Assembly: GCF_003121925.1 (NCBI RefSeq)
Contig: NZ_QEWR01000001.1
Location: 1 to 64,000, forward strand
DNA: 64,000 nt
Direction of reading: 5' to 3'
Source of the DNA: Ignatzschineria indica
Lineage (GTDB): Bacteria > Pseudomonadota > Gammaproteobacteria > Cardiobacteriales > Wohlfahrtiimonadaceae
In this document: one piece after another, positions 7,526 to 16,512 of the stretch
Numbering within the stretch: the first letter of the stretch is position 1
Layout of the letters: each line of letters begins with the position of its first letter
The notes under the pieces: generated by a model
Told to the model about the DNA's origin: nothing
The model's database searches: none
Seen by the model: only the letters and a program-made list of their open reading frames with translations
Translations under genes and position numbers: made by a program

Positions 7526-9586
7526 CTATTCTACGAGCGATTTAACAGTTCTTTCTAAAAGACGAGCCCCATGCTCTCTCTGCAAATACTGCACAACATC
7601 ATCCTCTAAAAGATCATGCAAAGCTCTTTGTGCTCTCTCTACATCGAGTCTTTCAACGCGTTCATGAAAGTTCTCTTCTGCGAGAGTTTCAACATATTCA
7701 ATTTTGCAAGTAACCTCTTTCCCCAATTGAGCAGATATTGCCAAAGCTAGTCTTGTCTCCGCTTCATCTACTCTAAAATCTTTGACAGATAGGGGGCGCT
7801 CTAAGGTTAATAAATTCCCTCTAAAGCTTTTAAACACAAGACTATGCGCTATCCCTGATAGAACACTCTCAAGAGATAATTCAGATACAAGCGTTAACCA
7901 AGCCTCATTATCGACTAATTGATCAGCTCTGATGGGGGAGTCAACATTAATAAATTGGGGACTCTCTAAAACCTCATCGATACGATCGACTCTATTTTGA
8001 TCATTGACTCGCATCGAGATCTCATCTTCAGCCAAAGCGTCTCTACCACTAGCATCGTTAACAACAACACGTTTACCGATATCTCCTTTAGGAGCATCAA
8101 TCCCATGATCACTCTCTTTTACTGACAAGATCTCTTTAGAGCTTGGTTTATCCCATGGAAGATCGATCTCTGTTGCCTTATCTAACGCATCTTGACTCTC
8201 TTTAGCCTTCTCCATCTCTCTTGCTTCTATAACTGAACCACCTAAGCTTTGAGGTTGAGGATGAGCGTTATCATCAGATATTGATAAGTCTGTTACCGGC
8301 AACTCTTTTATACTATCTCTTATACCAATCGAGGTTTGCAACGCCCCCGCATTATCTATGCTTTTTTTTTGAGAAAACCCCAAATTCTCTTTCACCTTAG
8401 AGCTATCAGGGTCTTGATGATGAGAAGCTACTAATAGCGCCTTACCACTTTCATCACTCTGATCTTCTACATTTTCTTTATCTTTTGGCGAGGTTGTTGT
8501 ATCTATGGGTGCCTGAGGCGCAAAATAGAGCATTCGCAATAGCGTCATCTCAAAACCCACTTCACTATTGGGATGATTTTGCAGATCTTTCCGACCATTT
8601 AGGGCAATTTGATAGAAAAGTTGCAAGTCTTCTGCCCTAAACTGCTGAGCTAAAGTACGATATTCTAATGACTCATGCTCTGCAACTTCCTCAGAAATCT
8701 GCATCATCGTCAATAGATGAAATGCATCAATGAGATCCTCTAAAAAGCGATGATAATCTAATCCGTTATCACGGATAGTACCTAGCGCAGATATAAGTTC
8801 GCTAACCTCACGACTCGCCAGAGCTGAAAGTACTAACTGTAGATATTGAGTATCTATCAATCCTAGCATTTCATGAGTGGGTTCATAGGCAACATTCTGC
8901 CCAGTATATGCAATTGCTTGATCTAGTAACGAGAGCGCATCTCGCATACTACCATCCCCTGCTTTTGCAATAAGCTTAACAGCAGAAGAATCAAAAGGTA
9001 TCCCTTCACTACTTAATATTTTTTCTAGTTGCTCGGCAATCTCATCATCTTGAATTCTTTTTAATTGAAAACGCAAACAACGAGATAGTACTGTCACAGG
9101 AAGTTTTTGAGGATCAGTTGTCGCCAATAAAAATTTCACATGACTAGGTGGCTCTTCCAATGTCTTTAACAACGCATTAAAACTACTGTTAGAGAGCATA
9201 TGGACTTCATCTATGAGATAGATTTTATAACGTCCACGTGTCGGTGCATATTGAACATTATCTAAAATCTCACGAGTATCTTCCACTCGTGTCCGAGAAG
9301 CGGCATCAATTTCAATAAGATCGACAAATCTCCCTTCATCAACTTCCTTACAGATCGAACAGACACCACAAGGGGATGAAGAGACACCTTTTTCACAATT
9401 GAGAGATTTTGCAAAGATTCTTGCGAGAGTTGTTTTTCCAACGCCCCGAGTTCCGGTAAATAGAAAGGCATGGTGCAATCTATTATTATCTAATCCATTG
9501 GAGAGGGCTTGAACAACATGAGGCTGACCAATGACTTCGTTAAAGGTTCGAGGTCGCCATTTTAGTGCGAGAACTTGTTGAGTCAT
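7526..9586 (-). CDS. dnaX: DNA polymerase III subunits tau and (by frameshift) gamma
   Basis: A 686-residue clamp-loader ATPase. Visible features are Walker A GTRGVGKT (45-52), the zinc site C64/C73/C76/C79, the Walker B region YLIDEVHML (about 122-130) and the sensor/arginine-finger region with SRC. The first 370 or so residues are the conserved clamp-loader domains. A variable, charged linker (about 375-560) and a C-terminal tau domain for DnaB and alpha contacts follow. An A9 tract at codons 406-409 could give a short gamma form of about 411 residues (see separate entry). The gene follows 4.5S RNA by 31 bp with no visible terminator. Confidence 0.96.
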   Translation of the reverse strand: MTQQVLALKWRPRTFNEVIGQPHVVQALSNGLDNNRLHHAFLFTGTRGVGKTTLARIFAKSLNCEKGVSSSPCGVCSICKEVDEGRFVDLIEIDAASRTRVEDTREILDNVQYAPTRGRYKIYLIDEVHMLSNSSFNALLKTLEEPPSHVKFLLATTDPQKLPVTVLSRCLRFQLKRIQDDEIAEQLEKILSSEGIPFDSSAVKLIAKAGDGSMRDALSLLDQAIAYTGQNVAYEPTHEMLGLIDTQYLQLVLSALASREVSELISALGTIRDNGLDYHRFLEDLIDAFHLLTMMQISEEVAEHESLEYRTLAQQFRAEDLQLFYQIALNGRKDLQNHPNSEVGFEMTLLRMLYFAPQAPIDTTTSPKDKENVEDQSDESGKALLVASHHQDPDSSKVKENLGFSQKKSIDNAGALQTSIGIRDSIKELPVTDLSISDDNAHPQPQSLGGSVIEAREMEKAKESQDALDKATEIDLPWDKPSSKEILSVKESDHGIDAPKGDIGKRVVVNDASGRDALAEDEISMRVNDQNRVDRIDEVLESPQFINVDSPIRADQLVDNEAWLTLVSELSLESVLSGIAHSLVFKSFRGNLLTLERPLSVKDFRVDEAETRLALAISAQLGKEVTCKIEYVETLAEENFHERVERLDVERAQRALHDLLEDDVVQYLQREHGARLLERTVKSLVE
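8360..8371 (-). other. Probable programmed frameshift (or slippage) site in dnaX
   Basis: The coding strand reads CAA AAA AAA AGC, nine consecutive A residues at codons 406-409. A -1 shift on the A-AAA-AAA heptamer gives Lys-His-Arg and then TAA, ending at residue 411. A +1 shift gives Ala and then TAG. E. coli gamma (431 residues) arises by a -1 shift at the equivalent place. An AAGGTGA Shine-Dalgarno-like element lies about 25 nt upstream and a short GCAT / ATGC inverted repeat directly follows. Transcriptional slippage on A9 is an alternative mechanism. Confidence 0.7.
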
Positions 9587-9617
9587 TATGTCATCACTTT
9601 CAGATAGATATGGAGAT

Positions 9618-9738
9618 GACCCGTATTAGCCGACCCATAACACATGAAGGTCTTACTAGTGCTGCTTCCTTCCGGACCTGACACGGTTTGCAATAGTTCA
9701 TTGTTAGGAAGCCAATACAGGCCACCACTGAACGGGCC
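9618..9738 (-). ncRNA. ffs: 4.5S signal recognition particle RNA
   Basis: The minus strand holds the universal SRP RNA domain IV core GGTCCGGAAGGAAGCAGC, which binds Ffh and carries the GGAA tetraloop. The ends pair: GGCCCGT at the 5' end with ACGGGTC at the 3' end, and TATTGGC with GCTAATA further in. This sets a length of about 121 nt, close to E. coli 4.5S RNA (114 nt). Its 5' end lies only 7 nt after tRNA-Cys, so it is probably cut from a shared transcript. Confidence 0.95.
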
Positions 9739-9745
9739 ATAAAAT

Positions 9746-9819
9746 TGGAGGCTGGAGCCAGAATCGAACTGGCGTCTACGGATTTGCAATCCGCTGCATA
9801 ACCATTTTGCTATCCAGCC
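9746..9819 (-). tRNA. tRNA-Cys (anticodon GCA)
   Basis: A 74-nt cloverleaf on the minus strand starting GGCTGGATAGC. The anticodon loop GATTGCAAATC gives anticodon GCA, the T-loop is GTTCGATTC, and the acceptor stem GGCTGGA / TCCAGCC is perfect. The discriminator base U, the known CysRS identity element, is followed by an encoded CCA. Confidence 0.96.
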
Positions 9820-9827
9820 TATATATT

Positions 9828-9903
<76 letters not shown>

Positions 9904-9919
9904 TTAAGTGAAGATATGT

Positions 9920-9947
9920 ATTATATCGATTATTTTACTTCAGTCAA
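9920..9947 (-). promoter_or_regulatory. Promoter of the tRNA-Gly/tRNA-Cys/ffs/dnaX cluster
   Basis: On the minus strand TTGACT (9947-9942), a 16-bp spacer and a perfect TATAAT (9925-9920) are present. The predicted start is about 10 nt before the tRNA-Gly 5' end. Confidence 0.8.
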
Positions 9948-10052
9948 ACATTAGATCAACAATTAAGCAACACCCTCTTTTTTATCTATCGGTGATTTGC
10001 ATTACCACTGCAACGCTACTCTATTAGATCTAACAATATACTAAAAAAAGAG

Positions 10053-10337
10053 TTATGAAAAGAGTTCTTTAACCTGATATAACTCGAGCAATTGTACTAA
10101 ATTTTCAGGAATGGAGTCAATCGTTAAATCCGATGAAAAACGTTTAGCTTCTACTAACAATGCAATCAAAGCGCTATCACACTCTTCAACTTCCGTTAGA
10201 TCAATTATCTTAGGAGGATTAGCCTCCCACTCTCTCTTTAGGCGTAGCCACTCATCAGGAATCGTAAACTTATCAAAGCATCCCTTAAATCGATATCGTT
10301 GCCCTTCATTCATAATCTCTATTAATCTACTTTTCAT
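10053..10337 (-). CDS. mlaB: STAS-domain protein, MlaB-like
   Basis: A short cytoplasmic STAS-domain protein. The core PPKIIDLTEVEECDSALIAL matches the STAS strand-loop-helix with the conserved D-S pair seen in MlaB, which regulates the MlaFE phospholipid ABC transporter. A GTG start at 10355 would give 100 residues, but it has no ribosome binding site. The ATG at 10337 is preceded by AGAGG and gives 94 residues, so I prefer it. It lies downstream of mlaC, as in E. coli mlaFEDCB, but a hairpin terminator separates the two. mlaF, mlaE and mlaD are not in this window. Confidence 0.72.
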   Translation of the reverse strand: MKSRLIEIMNEGQRYRFKGCFDKFTIPDEWLRLKREWEANPPKIIDLTEVEECDSALIALLVEAKRFSSDLTIDSIPENLVQLLELYQVKELFS

Positions 10338-10365
10338 CTTTTCCTCTATTGACACAATGCTTCAA

Positions 10366-10400
10366 TAAAAAAATAGGCGGTTAAATTTAGTCACCGCCTA
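10366..10400 (-). terminator. Terminator or attenuator between mlaC and mlaB
   Basis: TAGGCGGT (10374-10381) and ACCGCCTA (10393-10400) form a perfect 8-bp stem with an 11-nt loop. On the minus strand the run TTTTTTTATT follows. It ends about 30 nt before the preferred mlaB start, so mlaB would need read-through or its own promoter. Confidence 0.8.
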
Positions 10401-10456
10401 CTCAATATATCTACCTTTATAACAGGCTATCTCATAAGTAATAGTGATCAGTCACA

Positions 10457-11068
10457 CTACTTGTTTTTCTGTTTTAAGACATTGATCATTCCATCAATAC
10501 CATTTCTAGAGACGAGCTCTCTAATCTCAGAACGATAATTCGCCACAATACTGACGCCTTCAACAGAGACATCGTAAACCATCCAACGTTTACCTGCTTT
10601 TATCATAGAGTAATTGATCGCAATGGGAGGTCGATCTTTAGAGATAATCTCTGAGCGAACCGTCACCTCATCACCCTTTGCTGCATTAGGCGGAAGTGGT
10701 AACACCTTTAATTCCTCATCAGAATAATCGAGTAAGACGCCGGCATAAGTATTGATTAAGAGTCGTTGGAATTCATTTGTAAACGCTGTTCTCTGTGCTG
10801 GCGTTGCTTCTCTCCAAGAACGTCCCATCACCCATTGCGAGATTGTTCCAAAATCGAAGCGAGGAACTAAGATCTTCTCAACAATGCCATAGACCTTATT
10901 GGGATCTTTCTTCAGTGTTGCACGCTCTGCTTTTAATGTCTTAAAGAGCTGGTCAGATGTATTTTGAATAACACTTATTGGATCTTCTTGCGCATTTGCT
11001 GTCTGAAAAAAAGAGAGCAGCGTCACAAAAAAACCAAACATTATGATCTTTTTAAAGCTATATTTCAT
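10457..11068 (-). CDS. mlaC: Periplasmic phospholipid-binding protein MlaC
   Basis: A 203-residue exported protein with a signal peptide ending near residue 26 (FFQTANAQ). The MlaC/Ttg2D fold is shown by VEKILVPRFDFGTISQWVMG, AQRTAFTNEFQRLLINTYAGVL and the C-terminal KAGKRWMVYDVSVEGVSIVANYR. MlaC shuttles phospholipids between the outer-membrane MlaA complex and the inner-membrane MlaFEDB complex. Its upstream neighbour is murB (57 bp), not mlaD, so the mla operon is split in this organism. Length is typical of the family (about 200-215). Confidence 0.93.
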   Translation of the reverse strand: MKYSFKKIIMFGFFVTLLSFFQTANAQEDPISVIQNTSDQLFKTLKAERATLKKDPNKVYGIVEKILVPRFDFGTISQWVMGRSWREATPAQRTAFTNEFQRLLINTYAGVLLDYSDEELKVLPLPPNAAKGDEVTVRSEIISKDRPPIAINYSMIKAGKRWMVYDVSVEGVSIVANYRSEIRELVSRNGIDGMINVLKQKNK

Positions 11069-11125
11069 TCTACGTCCTATATAAAACTAATTAATGGGCT
11101 AATTATACCGCCTTAAGGCTAAAAA

Positions 11126-12154
11126 CTACAATATTAAAGGCTCTGGCTCAAGCATAACTCCGAACTTATCAAATACCCCTGCTTGTACTTTAAGTGCATG
11201 ACTCCATAGTATTTCCCCATCATTACACCCCATATTCACAAGGACGAGCGCTTGCTTCTCATACATCCCTACACCATCTTCATAAAGACCCTTATATCCG
11301 CTTAATTCAATCAACTGTCCTGCTGCAAGCTTATAAAAACCGTGTTGGTCAGGATAAGTAATGAGATTTGGATATTTTAATTTTATTCTCTGAAGTTCTG
11401 CTTCTGTAACAATAGGATTTTTAAAAAAACTGCCGGCATTACCGATAAGATTTGGATCAGGAAGCTTGCTAGAACGAACAGCAATGACTGCATTCATCAC
11501 ATCACTCATCGAAAGGTTTTCAAGATCCTCCCCTTTAGCCTCAAAATACTCTTGAAGCGCTCGATAGGAGATCTTTGGTTGCATCTTCTTCAAAAGTCTA
11601 AAAGTCACTGACAGAATGAGATATCTCCCCTTCTCTTGTTTGAAAAGGCTATCGCGATAGGCAAAACCACAAGCTTTATTGTCGAGTCTTTTGATCTTAT
11701 CGTCATGAAAATCATAGACCTCTACTTCTGTAATAAAGTCTTTAACCTCGGCACCATAAGCGCCGATATTCTGCACTGGCGCCGCTCCTACCTTTCCTGG
11801 AATCAATGACAGATACTCTAACCCTAAATATCTTCTGCGGTTCATCTGTAGCACAAATGCATGCCACTCCTCTCCTGCCATCGCTTTCACAACAACAGAG
11901 TCAACACATTCCTCCACCACCTCTATTCCTAGCAGTCGGTTTAAGATTACAGTCCCCAAAAAATCCTTAGTAAAGAGAATATTACTCCCGCCTCCCAATA
12001 TTAGATGCGGTTTTGGCAGATGCTTTAAAAGGGGAAGAAGAGTTAAATTATCTAACGAGAAGAGATATCGACTCTTAACAAGAACACCAAAAGTATTCAA
12101 CTTTTCTAATGAAGCATTTTCCTGAATATTTTTAATTTGCGTTATCTGCTGCAT
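11126..12154 (-). CDS. murB: UDP-N-acetylenolpyruvoylglucosamine reductase
   Basis: A 342-residue FAD enzyme that reduces enolpyruvyl-UDP-GlcNAc to UDP-MurNAc in peptidoglycan synthesis. The FAD-binding region shows LGGGSNILFT, and LEYLSLIPGKVGAAPVQNIGAYG is the family hallmark. NAGSFFKNPIVTEAEL contains the catalytic serine that protonates the product. It is a type I MurB by length, like E. coli MurB (342 residues). It lies downstream of ppiD and upstream of mlaC. Confidence 0.95.
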   Translation of the reverse strand: MQQITQIKNIQENASLEKLNTFGVLVKSRYLFSLDNLTLLPLLKHLPKPHLILGGGSNILFTKDFLGTVILNRLLGIEVVEECVDSVVVKAMAGEEWHAFVLQMNRRRYLGLEYLSLIPGKVGAAPVQNIGAYGAEVKDFITEVEVYDFHDDKIKRLDNKACGFAYRDSLFKQEKGRYLILSVTFRLLKKMQPKISYRALQEYFEAKGEDLENLSMSDVMNAVIAVRSSKLPDPNLIGNAGSFFKNPIVTEAELQRIKLKYPNLITYPDQHGFYKLAAGQLIELSGYKGLYEDGVGMYEKQALVLVNMGCNDGEILWSHALKVQAGVFDKFGVMLEPEPLIL

Positions 12155-12200
12155 ACATGCCTACCGTAAACCATCCACATCTAATAAATCTCTTTTTGAT

Positions 12201-12232
12201 AAAAAAAGAGAGGTTGATATTACTATCAACCT
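12201..12232 (-). terminator. Intrinsic terminator of ppiD
   Basis: AGGTTGATA (12211-12219) pairs with TATCAACCT (12224-12232) around a 4-nt loop. On the minus strand CTCTTTTTTTATC follows. It lies about 55 bp past the ppiD stop and just upstream of murB. Confidence 0.85.
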
Positions 12233-12287
12233 ACCCCTTCATTCATCAACCCACGTACTTGATCACATACTTGATCTACTCACTGAT

Positions 12288-14195
12288 CTACTCAAAAAAA
12301 CTATTGTTGTAGATCTTGATATTACTATTATTTAGAAGATATTGTTGAAATGCGCGATACTCATAACTCGCTTCAATACCTTGTAGATACTCTCTAATCT
12401 GCATCTGTTCATCATCAGAAAAATCATCCATTGAACCTTTAGCGATATTATTGATAGCTACAACAACAATATGTCCATCCACATCCTCAACAACATAAGC
12501 GGGTTTTCCCTCTTCCAGTGTGGGCACTTTTTGAAACCCTTTAGATACCGCATGCTGCTCTACAGGCTTTGAAAGCTGCCCAATTGAAGAGATAGAGAGA
12601 TCATTATATTGGTTATAAGCAAATCCTAACTGCTCAATATCATTACGAAAACTCTGCTGATCCCCTGCTTCTAACATCGCAGACACTTGATTCTGAATAC
12701 TCTTTTTGGCGGCCTCTTGAGCAAGCTCTGCTTTTATCTCATCAAAACTCTCCTCTAAGCTCTTAGGTCGACTCGCCTCCTGCTCTGCAATGCGTACAAT
12801 CATTGCATGATTAGACTGATCATTATAAGCAAAAGGCAGTGAATTACGATGATTCTCCATCACATCATAACTACTAACAGCACTCCAGACCGTTGGATTA
12901 GCGAGCAATCCTTCCTGTTTATCAAGATCTAACCAATCACTCTCTTTCAACTCAACACCTAAATCTTGAGCAATCTCGCTTAAAGACTCAGTATAAGTTT
13001 CAGCCAACTCCTGCAGACGCATCTCTTGCTCTAAATAACGATCAACTTGAGCCTTCTCTTTTAAAGAGCGCTTTGCTGCCTCTACCAAATCATCTTGACT
13101 ACTATAAGGAGAGCTGATATTCAGCAAGTGGATCATATGCACTTCACCATCGGTAATAACCGGCGCTGAAATAGGTTGCTCTATCGTCAATGAAAATAAT
13201 GCGTCGTCAAATATAGGAATGCCGGCAACACCATATTTAAAGTTTCCATTCTTATTGTAATAAGCATTATCTAGGGCCGTAATCTGCTCTTTTGCCTGCT
13301 CAAAAGTGAGGTCTCCGACATCAATTTTTGCTTTTAATTCAGATAGCAACGCAATTGCCTCTTCCTTTTCTGCTTCCGATGTATATTCAATTGTAAATTG
13401 TTCAGAGAGTCGTTGCTCATTGGCTTTTTGTAAACGCTCAACTTCAGCCGCAACCGCATCATCACTTAGATCTAGCGATGAGAGTGATATCGATTCGGGC
13501 AGTAACTCGATATATTGCAATTTAATACGATTAGGCGTTACATATTTATCAGAGTGTGACTCATAATGCTTAGAGATCGCATCATCTGAAACAGCTACAC
13601 TTTCTAAATCTTGCAAATAATTATAACTTGCGACTTCAAGATCTCGTGTCTGCCCTGCAAACTCTATCTGCTCAATTAAAGATTTCTCCGGAATAAAGAC
13701 ACTATTGACTAACGCCTCTCTTACCACTTTCTCTTGAACATCTCTCCTAACCGCTTCTTCAAAACTCTCAATATTGTATCCTGCATAAAAGAGTGCAGTC
13801 TTATAGGTTTCCTGATCAAACACCCCATCTTTTTGGAAGGCGGGAATGGAGATAATCTCCTCTGCCACAGACTTATCAGAAGCTCTTATGCCCCATTTTT
13901 TAATTTGTGCATCCATTGCCCTACGTTGCAAAAGATCTTGTCGGGCAATTAAGCGATATTGGCGCTGTAATTCGTCTGACAAATCCATATTTTGAGCATT
14001 AGCATTTAATAGTTGCTGATATTGCGCCTCAACCTCTTGTAAAGAGATCTTCTCTCCATCAACTGTTGCAACAGTATCCGCACTAGGACCGCTAAATATC
14101 TGCGTCCCACCTATCCCCGCAAGAGAGATAGCTACCCCTCCTAATAACACTTTTGCCCATACACTATTTGCACGGTCTCTGATGAATTGCATCAT
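12288..14195 (-). CDS. ppiD: Periplasmic folding chaperone PpiD (SurA N-terminal domain, parvulin-like)
   Basis: A 635-residue, membrane-anchored periplasmic chaperone that helps newly translocated proteins leave the Sec translocon. A single N-terminal membrane segment (about 12-34, VWAKVLLGGVAISLAGIGGTQIF) follows the typical MMQFIRDRANS start. A SurA_N-like region (about 38-170) precedes an atypical rotamase domain and a long helical C-terminal half. E. coli PpiD is 623 residues. The catalytic residues of active parvulins are not obvious, as is usual for PpiD. It is transcribed alone or leads murB. Confidence 0.9.
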   Translation of the reverse strand: MMQFIRDRANSVWAKVLLGGVAISLAGIGGTQIFSGPSADTVATVDGEKISLQEVEAQYQQLLNANAQNMDLSDELQRQYRLIARQDLLQRRAMDAQIKKWGIRASDKSVAEEIISIPAFQKDGVFDQETYKTALFYAGYNIESFEEAVRRDVQEKVVREALVNSVFIPEKSLIEQIEFAGQTRDLEVASYNYLQDLESVAVSDDAISKHYESHSDKYVTPNRIKLQYIELLPESISLSSLDLSDDAVAAEVERLQKANEQRLSEQFTIEYTSEAEKEEAIALLSELKAKIDVGDLTFEQAKEQITALDNAYYNKNGNFKYGVAGIPIFDDALFSLTIEQPISAPVITDGEVHMIHLLNISSPYSSQDDLVEAAKRSLKEKAQVDRYLEQEMRLQELAETYTESLSEIAQDLGVELKESDWLDLDKQEGLLANPTVWSAVSSYDVMENHRNSLPFAYNDQSNHAMIVRIAEQEASRPKSLEESFDEIKAELAQEAAKKSIQNQVSAMLEAGDQQSFRNDIEQLGFAYNQYNDLSISSIGQLSKPVEQHAVSKGFQKVPTLEEGKPAYVVEDVDGHIVVVAINNIAKGSMDDFSDDEQMQIREYLQGIEASYEYRAFQQYLLNNSNIKIYNNSFFE

Positions 14196-14491
14196 AATTA
14201 AAAATCACCTTTATTATTTGAATTATTGGCCAATCAATATCTCGATATCTTTGCCAATCCAACTGTGAACCCAAAAAACTCAATCTCTCAATCTCTCAAT
14301 CTTAATGAACAGTTAGGTGTCCATATTATTAAAGCTCAACTCTTTGATTCCACCGCTCTGATAAAGACTCTTTAAAGCTTTATCAAAAATGAATGGGGAA
14401 ATTATACCTACAAGCAAGCATTTAATAAATAACTCATTTATAAGCTATACAAATATAAGCTATACAAACTATGGCCCTATATTCGGGATCC
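14196..14491. repeat. Intergenic region with two short tandem duplications
   Basis: The gap between the glycosyltransferase gene and ppiD carries three contiguous copies of CAATCTCT (14281-14304, last copy diverged) and two copies of ATAAGCTATACAAA near 14440-14470. It should contain the ppiD promoter; no clear -35/-10 pair was picked. Confidence 0.5.
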
Positions 14492-16105
14492 CTATTCCAA
14501 TAGCCCACCTCCTTTCGGTAAGGTTTTCAACCAAAGATCAAGATCTCCTGCTTTGACAATCATTAAGTAACGCCCTCTAAAGGGCTGCCAATACTCAACC
14601 ATCTCATCTAACAACTCCTCTTTACCCTCAAGATATAATATAACTCTAGAGCGAGGATCTTCCTCAATAAGCGTCGCAAGATCATCCATCGTTCCCAACT
14701 CAACAATAGGCTCTTGAAGCTTCCCAACAAAATGGAGATGACCACGATATCCAGAGAGATGTGCGACCTTAACCCCTTTTGACTGATACCAGAAGACTCT
14801 CTCACCTGCTGGTGTTAAATCATAAAAGTCTGTAGCGACTCTCACAACTCCAAAATTAATAGCTAGCGTTAATGCAACACTCATCAAGGCTAAGGTCATA
14901 ATTCTCGTATTAGCAGCATTAAAAAAGAGCGTAATACTAAAGAGAATAAGCCCGGCACCCCAGAATGGAGATACCTGTCCAACCCAATCTGGCAACTCCC
15001 AATAAGAATAGCTCTGAGGGATCAAGATCAATAACCCCCCAACGATCGACATGACTAGAGTAATAAGAACAACATCTTTTTTACGACTTATCCCCTGTCG
15101 ATAGATACGCGCAATAATAAGACCAAAAGCGGGATAGAGGGGCAAGAGTGCATCAAGAGAGGTTAGACTCAAAATCCCTAATATAACAATCAGATAAAGA
15201 AACCAAACAATCACAAAATTGAGTGATTCATCACGCTCTGCACTCTTAAAAAGCTGATATATTCTTAACCAAAAAAGCCAAGGAAAAAGAATAATAATAA
15301 GATTGAGCAGATAGACATAAAATGGCGGAGTATTACTCAACGCCCCAATTAAAGACTTCAACCCTATTGCATCAAAGAGTGAAAAGCCTAGCAAACTAGC
15401 ACTAAAATATGCCCATATAAGAAAGAAAGAGAGCGCTACTACAGTCGATATAAGCCCGTAAAAATAGATCTGAGACCACCGCTTATTAGCCCAATAAGGA
15501 GAGAGAAAGATGATAGGAGCGGTCACTAAAAGAAAGATCAATCCCGATGAAAACAACCCCAAAGTGAGGGAGATTGTAAAACCAATCCACCAAACTTTTT
15601 GATCAAAGCGCCAAACTCTAATCAAAAAATTCATCGTTAACATCAAATAGAAGGTGAAATAGAGATACTCAACATTAGCTGTCGCAAAAAGGGTCCAGAC
15701 TAAACTGCCTATCAACACTAAAGGCGCATTTGCCCTAACCTCTCTTCTATCAGGCCATAACTGATAAGCAGCCCAAGCGGTCAAAAAGAGAGTTGACAAA
15801 CTAAAGAGCGTAGCTAAAAAGCGAAGTATAAACTCCGACACACCAAAAAGTTGCCAGCCACCTAAGGCTAACCAGTAATTAAGTGGAAAAAGAGTATGCT
15901 GATATTCTCTATTGATACTAGGGTAGAGCCAATCCTCAGATTGATACATCTCCCAAACCACACCAGAAAAGAGCGTTTCTTGAAATGGGATTAGCGGTCT
16001 TGAAAACCATGTTGCAAATATAAGGATTAGCCAGATACTAATCCATATAAATGCATAGCGACGAGTCGTAAACTCTTGTCGTAAAAAAATTATTTCTCTC
16101 TGCAT
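14492..16105 (-). CDS. GT39/ArnT-like membrane glycosyltransferase
   Basis: An integral membrane protein of about 537 residues with roughly a dozen hydrophobic segments. The N-terminal part (PLIPFQETLFSGVVWEMYQS, then PSINREYQHTLFPLNYWLALGGWQLFG and EFILRFLATLFSL) matches the PMT/ArnT superfamily. The acidic residue usual in the first periplasmic loop appears as PFQE. These enzymes move a sugar from a polyprenyl phosphate donor to protein or lipid A; the acceptor is unknown. A TTG start at 16114 is possible, but the ATG at 16105 is more likely. It overlaps the 3' end of fur by 16 bp, so translation is probably coupled. Confidence 0.8.
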   Translation of the reverse strand: MQREIIFLRQEFTTRRYAFIWISIWLILIFATWFSRPLIPFQETLFSGVVWEMYQSEDWLYPSINREYQHTLFPLNYWLALGGWQLFGVSEFILRFLATLFSLSTLFLTAWAAYQLWPDRREVRANAPLVLIGSLVWTLFATANVEYLYFTFYLMLTMNFLIRVWRFDQKVWWIGFTISLTLGLFSSGLIFLLVTAPIIFLSPYWANKRWSQIYFYGLISTVVALSFFLIWAYFSASLLGFSLFDAIGLKSLIGALSNTPPFYVYLLNLIIILFPWLFWLRIYQLFKSAERDESLNFVIVWFLYLIVILGILSLTSLDALLPLYPAFGLIIARIYRQGISRKKDVVLITLVMSIVGGLLILIPQSYSYWELPDWVGQVSPFWGAGLILFSITLFFNAANTRIMTLALMSVALTLAINFGVVRVATDFYDLTPAGERVFWYQSKGVKVAHLSGYRGHLHFVGKLQEPIVELGTMDDLATLIEEDPRSRVILYLEGKEELLDEMVEYWQPFRGRYLMIVKAGDLDLWLKTLPKGGGLLE

Positions 16106-16512
16106 TGAGCACAAATACCGTGCAAAATCGTACGAGCATCTGTCAGCTCATACCCTAATTCAGCAGCAATCTGAGCCTGTTTTTCATGTATTTTTTCATG
16201 AGAAAACTCACCAATATGGCCACAGTTGATACAGATAATGTGATCATGCTGATCTCCATCATCAATCTCAAACATCGACTGACCGCCATCAAAGAAGTGA
16301 CGACGTACTAACCCCGCCTGTTCAAATTGAGTCAACACTCGATACACCGTAGCAAGGCCGACCTCTTCCCCTGAGCTACTTAACTGCATATAGATCTCTT
16401 CTGCCGTCAGATGACAAACAGGAGTTGCGGCAGCTTTCGCTAAAATATCTAAAATCTTTAGACGAGGAAGCGTTACTTTTAAACCAGCATTTTTTAACTC
16501 TGTTGAACTCAT
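16090..16512 (-). CDS. fur: Ferric uptake regulator Fur
   Basis: A 140-residue metal-dependent repressor. The winged-helix domain shows LKVTLPRLKILDIL and GLATVYRVLTQFEQAGLV (about 55-72). The metal-binding dimerisation domain shows DQHDHIICINCGHIGEF with the CxxC pair and a second CAQC near the C-terminus. This matches Fur rather than Zur by overall sequence. It is divergent from fbp, sharing a 279-bp intergenic region. It heads a two-gene unit with the overlapping glycosyltransferase. Confidence 0.92.
   Translation of the reverse strand: MSSTELKNAGLKVTLPRLKILDILAKAAATPVCHLTAEEIYMQLSSSGEEVGLATVYRVLTQFEQAGLVRRHFFDGGQSMFEIDDGDQHDHIICINCGHIGEFSHEKIHEKQAQIAAELGYELTDARTILHGICAQCREK

Noticed and set aside
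7422-7667. An 81-residue frame on the plus strand between ybaB and dnaX
   Set aside because: Most of it is antisense to the conserved C-terminus of dnaX and it shows no start signal.
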